Positions 61,991-64,000 of a stretch of 64,000 bases of DNA are shown here, piece by piece. The position numbers were made by a program, and so were the translations under genes. Each line of letters begins with the position of its first letter. Position 1 is the first letter of the stretch. Below the pieces are notes generated by a model. The model did not search any database. It saw only the letters and a program-made list of their open reading frames with translations, and was not told the DNA's origin. Source of the stretch: Ornithodoros turicata (lineage: Eukaryota > Arthropoda > Arachnida > Ixodida > Argasidae); the NCBI RefSeq assembly GCF_037126465.1, contig NC_088209.1, forward strand, positions 8,874,052 to 8,938,051. Reading direction: 5' to 3'.

Positions 61991-64000
61991 CTGCAAAGCG
62001 AAGATGACATGCTATCGGAAGACGTATGTTGGAGGGCATTTATTATAAATGTGGGAGCAGCCATTAAAGTAGCGCGGAAGTCATTTTTAACTCCCAGTTT
62101 TCTTCCTATAAAACTGTTAAGTAGGCCAGTAAGATGCAGCATGCGAAGTAATTCACACAAACATAACACAAACAGACATGCAGACAGGTACAGACAAGGT
62201 ACAGACATGCAAATTTGACATCAATTTAAAGAGCACACGTCCATCTCTTTCCACTCTTTTAGTCCACATGCAGCAAGATTGGATTCCAATGGCCGCTCAC
62301 GCTGCCATTAATTCTTCCTTCTTTGAGGTCTCGTATGTTTCTAGAGAACTTGCTTCTAATAACAAAAGGGTCTCTTGGTTGTTTGGCTTAAGATGGCTAC
62401 CACTGCACCGAATAGTCGGCACAGTACATACGATCCCTACTGTGCTTGGTGTTCATGTTGGAAACTGAAGTCACCCACTCAGAAAGTCGCTGAACTTCAC
62501 GTGAATGGCATTGAAATTCGACTGTGGGAAGAATGAGTCAGGACTCAAAGGTATATAGCTAGCACGCGATTTTCGGTAGGTCTGCATCCTGAGCTCTGTC
62601 ATTCAAGGCCGCAAACGTCAGAAGTAGCGGACGCCAATAATCCTGTTAACTCTCTGGCGTGGTTCTCCCGGACGAGATGTATATCGTGTTCGTTGCGCGC
62701 TATTCCAGGTTGTGTTGAGAGGGAACCTTCCATTTTGCGCACACATGTAGGTCATAGCCTGGGCTATATAATTACAAAATATGAAGAAAATCAGAGGTGG
62801 GGTTTTTGAGAAACGAGAGTTCAAAAAAACAAATTTTTGAGAGCATAGCTGTACTCTACACCGTCTCGCCAAAAGGGGGCAAGGTACAGACGTGTAAATT
62901 TGATATCAATTTAAAGAGCACGCTTCAAACTACTTCGCCGGTACTTCGTATATCTCGATGGCATGCAGAGGAGGAGTACAACGTAAAGACAAATGCGACC
63001 AAAATCTGCACCTTGTGGCAAAATTTGAGATTTTTGATTGAAAATCAAAATAGAATTGACCCGTGCTGTTTACGCAGGCTGAAAGCCGTTGTACCTGACA
63101 TATTGCACAAAAAAATCTATAGTTTGGGACCGTCCGCTGGCAAGGAATAAAATCTCAAAGGCGCTCCGTCAGAAAGCTCCGCCACTGAGTCAATTTCTTT
63201 CAGATTTTTTTTCTGGCGAACCACAACACACAGTACCAAAATATTTATTGCCCCTGTGTGCATGCATGCTGAGGTACAATATATTCGTATATCATATTGA
63301 TTGAATCGCCCAACTTTATTTCAAGGTGGTGAATGGGGAATTACTTACACAGACTTACCCCATCAACCGCATTTTTGCATGGGAAGTTAAAAGTACCCGT
63401 TGTAACTATTGCAATGAGGTAAGAGGTCTTAACTTCTGGCTTTTTCGTATGCAAAATTTATTTGAAAGAATTTTTCTTTTCATTTTTTTAGTTTTTATAA
63501 ACCCAATTTCTACTGGGTAGTGCTGGTTTTGGATTTGCCACAAGTTGGCAAATACATTGAGTGGCCATGTTAATGCAACACGTTAGAAGTTCTCCACATG
63601 AAGGTCACATTGATATTTTTATAGTATTTCAGAATAGTACATGCTTGGTAAACCTGTTTTCAGCCTAAGTTGAACCTAAGTTCAGTTTAAAAAAAAAAAG
63701 ATAATATAGATTTTATACTGTGACTGGTCAAACGGCACGAGCTTTGTAAACATGACCATTCGGGAATTGAATGCTGTGGGGTGACAACTCTATTTTTTGG
63801 CCCCTTGTGGGGCAGGAACTGGTTAACTTAAAAACTCATGCACAGTTTCATGTCAACCACTTTAGTTACAATCTTTTTTGCCTGCACCTCATTGCACCCG
63901 GTGTTAGAGGGCAGCACGTTTGCAATCGTCTTGGAGTGTGCAGTTTGCACTCCTGCACTTTTGCGTTCATTTCACTGTGCAAAGTGTTCCATTTCTGCAC
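61991..64000. other. no recognised gene to window end
   Basis: Two copies of a short repeat, GGTACAGACATGCAAATTTG at 62202 and a diverged GGTACAGACGTGTAAATTTG at 62883, each continue into ATCAATTTAAAGAGCAC. No exon or terminal repeat can be supported. Confidence 0.4.

Overview
The window reads as nuclear DNA of a chelicerate, most likely a tick. The grounds are a degenerate M13 (neprilysin-like) metallopeptidase gene, tRNA-headed SINE-like repeats, many short introns, and a dense mix of I-like non-LTR elements, Ty3-type LTR elements and small TIR elements. Species cannot be fixed from the sequence alone. No rRNA, CRISPR, phage or bacterial operon structure is seen.

Only one gene looks intact: the plus-strand gene for the third (p66/POLD3) subunit of DNA polymerase delta. 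I assembled it by hand as 17 exons from 31515 to 56562. Every intron is GT-AG, the phases are consistent throughout, and the 1185 nt give 394 codons plus a stop. The N-terminal domain that binds the POLD2 subunit (31515-33012), the charged tail, and a C-terminal PCNA-binding motif are all recognisable. Its central part is unusual. It is an array of short phase 1-1 exons, four of them exactly 78 nt, each ending in the motif DVASLFAG or a drifted form of it, repeating about every 150 bp with introns of roughly 75 bp. Decayed copies lie inside the array, and transposons have split it. This is the most interesting structure in the window.

Layout. 0.4-1.7 kb: minus-strand fragment of an RNase H-bearing LINE. 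2.8-3.6 kb: pogo/Tigger remnant. 4.8-5.4 kb: broken coiled-coil ORF. 5.9-12.4 kb: full-length but mutated I-like LINE with a 12-bp target duplication, carrying a SINE in ORF1 and a fold-back MITE in its 3' UTR. 12.6-15.7 kb: broken minus-strand HARBI1-type nuclease gene with two short introns, hit by SINEs and by a 1.65-kb element. 16.3-26.3 kb: minus-strand M13 peptidase pseudogene split by a second LINE, which is split by a Ty3-type element, whose 3' LTR is split by another insertion. 26.8-28.5 kb: fold-back element with SINE heads inside. 31.5-56.6 kb: the POLD3 gene, whose introns hold hAT-type and mariner/Tigger-type MITEs, a CR1-like LINE end and a TIR element with a Myb/SANT-like ORF. 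59.6-60.1 kb: Harbinger-type MITE. 60.5-61.2 kb: SINE and an AT-rich array. 61.4-62.0 kb: candidate coding exon of an unknown minus-strand gene.

The genes do not form a pathway. Functional content is one replication gene next to a broken peptidase gene, and the rest is a layered transposon record in which target-site duplications give the order of several insertions.
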